This document shows, in pieces, positions 60,910 through 64,000 of a stretch of 64,000 nt of DNA. This stretch comes from Hippophae tibetana (lineage: Eukaryota > Streptophyta > Magnoliopsida > Rosales > Elaeagnaceae). Both the position numbers and the translations under genes were made by a program. Location: positions 19,031,001-19,095,000 of the forward strand of contig CM072801.1 of NCBI GenBank assembly GCA_037013495.1, written 5' to 3'. The number at the start of each line of letters is the position of its first letter. Positions within the stretch are counted from its first letter, which is position 1. The notes under the pieces were generated by a model, which was not told the origin of the DNA, made no database searches, and saw only the letters and a program-made list of their open reading frames with translations.

Positions 60910-61345
60910 GAGGTGTGAAGAAAATGGGTACTAGAGGGTCAATTTATAGGCATAGGTACACCTCGTTATGCTCCTCCTTGATGTCTCCATTGGAGTGCTT
61001 GACGAGATACCAGTTAGCGTGTAACAATGGTTTGGCAAGTTGCACAAAAAACACATAGAAAGTTCTTGAGGGGAGAGAGAAAGTGATAAACAGAGTGCCA
61101 AACGACCAAACATAAATGTTTTTGATTTTTTTAAGGCAACAATGAACAAGAAATAACACAGTAAAACAAATAGAAACATATAAGTCAAATATATAAAAAC
61201 TACAATCATAAGAGAGAAAAGAAATGAATAGCTCAACCCCATACAGATCACCCAAAAATGGTGATCAAATAGCATCCCTTTGTTTAAAGAATTTATGAGG
61301 GGCAACTTACTTAGCAAGTAGTTTCTATGTTATATGAGCATATAG
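60910..61345 (-). other. Segment of different character interrupting the caulimovirid
   Basis: Higher GC and a clean 3'-exon look: a pyrimidine tract, ctcaag, then an open frame ending near 60944 (HANWYLVKHSNGDIKEEHNE). It does not resemble viral sequence on either side. It may be host DNA or an element fragment inserted between movement protein and pol. Product not recognised. Confidence 0.4.
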
Positions 61346-61559
61346 AATATATAGAACTCGAGGTTTGTTTTGTTTAGAAATTTTGGAAAATCCTATCGAG
61401 TTATCCATATGAATTGGGCCATGCATGCTTTTTGAAGAAGAATTATATCATAGGTTTTTATTTGATATCTAGATATCATTCCTCTAGTATTTCAAAGTTC
61501 GTTACAATTTCAGGTTTTATCATTTTTCCAGCTCTTTGAAGGTTTTATCTATTTCTATA

Positions 61560-62100
61560 AATTTATTTTATCTATATATTGAACTATTATGACTGTTTGT
61601 TAATGAATACCCTACTAGGTAATGTATTGAAAATGAATGGATTCCTTCTTCAATTAAATCTTCTCTTTCAAATTCATAGGTTATGCTTAATACTTGGTTT
61701 AAGTTTTTATCATGAATATTAATGGAAAATCTGAGATATGCTGTAAATTTTAGTTTTTGACATCCTAAATTACCATGGATTATTCTTAGTAGAACATATT
61801 TTCTATTTATTATTCTATTATCTAGTAATGTTATTTTTATGGGTGTATCTATTCTTTTCCTGAAATGAGTTTGTATTAGTATTTGAATTGTTCTTAAATA
61901 AATGTATCCAATTTTTCCTTATTCTTTTGGAGAATTTTGGATAGTTTATTCAATATAGTTTTCTTATCAATTAATGGTATATTATACATTCCTTTTGCAT
62001 TTGTGATATTAATGCTCATTTGTTTTTTACTTATTTCATAATAAATTATGTCTTTCCTTGGAAATAATTTTCTTAAAGATACAAATAACGGGTCTTTCAA
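61560..62100 (-). pseudogene. Caulimovirid movement protein remnant
   Basis: Starts MKDPLFVSLRKLF at 62100; KGMYNIPLI and, near 61610-61570, GYSLTNSHNS are typical of the caulimovirid movement-protein family that lines plasmodesmata. A stop at 61894 and later breaks separate the parts. The upstream coat-protein side is replaced by plastid DNA from 62290. Confidence 0.72.
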
Positions 62101-62289
62101 TCCATCATTTCCTTAAGATTTAATTTTCTTTTTAAATTTATTCAAATTTATTTTTACTTATTACTATTTCTCGTTAAAAACATTATAAGATGTCTTCTAT
62201 TTCTAATTCTACTATTTCTTAAAAAAAATTTATTTCTTAGTTCTCTATTATTTCTTCCATTTTTATTTATAGAATGTTACTATTCATTT

Positions 62290-63461
62290 TCGTTAAATCT
62301 AATAACTTCAAAATAATTGAACGAGGAGTTATATGAGATGAAAATCTCACGTACAGTTCTATAGAGTGGCAATAAGGGTGACTTATATGTCAACTTTTCC
62401 ACTATCACCCCCAAAAAACCAAACTCTATCTTACGTAAAGAGTCTAGAGTACGCTTAACCTTTGGATTTGAAATCACTACTTATATACCTGGTATTGGTC
62501 ATAATTTACAAGAACATTTTGTAGTTGTAGTAAGAGGGAGAAGGGTTAAGGATTTACCCAATATGAGATATCATATTGTTCGAGGAACCCTTGATACTAT
62601 TAGAGTAAAGGATCATCAATAAGGGCGTTCTAGTGCGTTGTAGATTCTTATCCAAGACTTGTATCATTTGATGATGCCATATGAATAGCTAGAAACATGT
62701 GAAGTGTATGGCTAACTCAATAATGAAAGTTTCATAGGGAATCAGAGTAGGCTACCATGAGACGAAATATTTTCTTTCTAAAGAAATTCTATTCAAAACA
62801 ATTATATGTCTAAGGTCAAATATTGAAATAATTTTAGAGGTTTTACTTGACTTTGTCGGTGTCAAAAAACAATTCAAAATGCCTCAAATTCTTAGAACAT
62901 GTCCGAGTCAAATAGTAATAATTCGAAGTACTTATTTTTACACTATTTTAGAAACCCAATGACTCAATCGTATGGATACGTAAAATACAGGATTTCTAAC
63001 CCTAACAAAAAACAGGGAGAAACTGATACTCAATTTAAAGTGAGTAAACAAAATTTCATACTCGATCTCATAGATACATATATAATTAAGTGGAAAATGT
63101 ATTCGATGAAAGTCGTTTATACAGCTTGGAGGAAGATCTTTCATATCTTTCAAGATCCACCCTACAATATGGGGTCAAAAAGTCGACATAAATGATTTTA
63201 ACCCTTATAAAAAGAAAATAGATTCTTGAACCTCCTTCACACTCATGTCACGTCGATGTATTACAGAGAAAAAAACTACAAAATTCAATCCTATTTATCG
63301 TAATCTATTAGTTAACATAATGGTTAACCGCATTTGAAAACATGTAAAAAAATCATTGGCTTATCAAATTATCTATAGAGACATGAAAAAGATTCAACAA
63401 AAGACAAAAATAAATCTATTATCTGTTTTAAATCAAGTAATACGTGGAGTAACTCCCGATA
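62290..63461 (+). pseudogene. Nuclear plastid DNA insertion: 3'-rps12 and 5' rps7
   Basis: Contents in plastid order: group II intron domain V of the rps12 trans-intron (gatgaaaatctcacgtac, about 62334), rps12 exon 2 (to 62632; [25 protein letters not shown]), the cis-intron (62633-63165) with its domain V (attcgatgaaagtcgt at 63101), exon 3 (63166-63191) and rps7 from its ATG at 63245 to 63461. Exon 2 has an internal stop (caa to taa), and rps7 is truncated after GVTPD, so neither gene works here. Functional copies are in the plastid inverted repeat. Many differences look like C-to-T or G-to-A, as expected for methylated nuclear DNA. Confidence 0.95.
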
Positions 63462-64000
63462 AATTCTGTTGTGTTTGAAAGATATTTTTGAATTTTTTGA
63501 AACATTAGGAATATTTTTGAAATATTTCAAATCTTGAAGATATTTTTGATCTTATTAATACTTACATTAAAATATAATTAATAATTTTAATAAAATGAAA
63601 ATTTCATGTATTATTATTATTACAATAATGAAAATTATTCTAATAATATAATTTAAAAAAAACTCTGAAGTATTATTGATCATGATTCATTAATCTTAAT
63701 TTAAAAATCAAAGTGTTTTCAAAACCTAAAAGGAATGACCAAATTTCTTGTAAGATTTCTCATTATTTTATATAGATCCATTTTTGTGATAAGTCACAAA
63801 ATTTTCTTTCATTTTTTCTCTATCCAAACAAACTTTTTTCTAATTAAACCCAAAATGGACAGAACGAGCTATTATACTTTTAGTTTAACAAAACATCAGA
63901 GGGAGAGAGAGAAATATGAAGTTATGACCCTGTTCTTATCTTCAACCTTAGATGGTAAGATTTTGGCCATCGATGGCAATAGAGAAAGGAAGGAGGAGAA
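63462..64000. other. AT-rich right edge
   Basis: Non-coding to about 63880, then purine-rich sequence with gagggagagagagaaatatgaag. This could be a 5' leader of a gene beyond the window, but no product can be named. Confidence 0.35.

Larger units (their letters stand above)
56560..62100 (-). mobile_element. Endogenous caulimovirid (pararetrovirus) remnant
   Basis: Minus-strand order: movement protein (62100-61560), RT (about 60600-59950), RNase H (about 59900-59220), transactivator/viroplasmin region (59200-58090), non-coding region with a TATA-like site, then the start of another ORF (56930-56565). Movement protein next to pol with no coat protein between, and a separate downstream transactivator, fits a Cavemovirus/Solendovirus-type layout better than Caulimovirus. 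It is integrated DNA full of stops, with no complete ORF, and no LTRs are seen. A non-viral-looking segment at 60910-61345 interrupts it. Confidence 0.82.

Noticed and set aside
60944-61317. Two overlapping minus-strand frames as a small membrane protein gene
   Set aside because: The hydrophobic part is intron-like T-rich sequence; only the last 35 codons look coding and no family is recognised.
62397-63461. rps12 and rps7 as working genes
   Set aside because: Internal stop in exon 2, truncation of rps7 and nuclear flanks show a non-functional plastid insertion.

Overview
The window is nuclear DNA from a flowering plant, very probably a eudicot. It has GT-AG introns, AT-rich intergenic DNA, Ty1/copia and Ty3/gypsy LTR elements of plant lineages, a plant pararetrovirus relic and a fragment of plastid DNA. 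I cannot name the species. Three host genes can be rebuilt exon by exon; most of the rest is transposable-element or viral wreckage.

Layout. 1-3438: 3' part of a decayed copia element (+) with its 3' LTR. 4199-8085 (-): six-exon gene for a receptor-like cytoplasmic kinase with an N-terminal universal-stress-protein domain; two of its introns carry related foldback MITEs. 8955-9806: copy of a dispersed AT-rich repeat. 10649-12965 (-): young gag-only copia element with 555-bp LTRs and a near-perfect target duplication. 13694-21392 (+): old copia element whose middle is replaced by an inverted Ty3/gypsy chromovirus remnant (15480-19860, -). 21750-31366 (-): three-exon gene for the plant homologue of CCDC124/Lso2, a ribosome-associated protein; its 8.6-kb first intron holds a Sirevirus-like copia remnant and a large TA-rich foldback. 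32276-32633: intact 358-bp TRIM element with a perfect 5-bp target duplication.

35930-47130: large Tat-lineage Ty3/gypsy element (+). It has dual RNase H domains, a two-monomer tandem array just after pol, and an antisense extra ORF (-) with its own TATA box, split by a 1.77-kb repeat. 49182-53673 (+): three-exon gene for a membrane-anchored LEA-2 (NHL-like) protein. 56560-62100 (-): decayed endogenous caulimovirid in the order movement protein, RT, RNase H, transactivator/viroplasmin. 62290-63461 (+): nuclear plastid insertion covering 3'-rps12 and the start of rps7.

The host genes show no operon-like or pathway link. Their common feature is introns enlarged by repeats. Points of most interest are the Tat element with its antisense gene and 3' array, the caulimovirid beside plastid DNA, the long CCDC124 intron and the intact TRIM.
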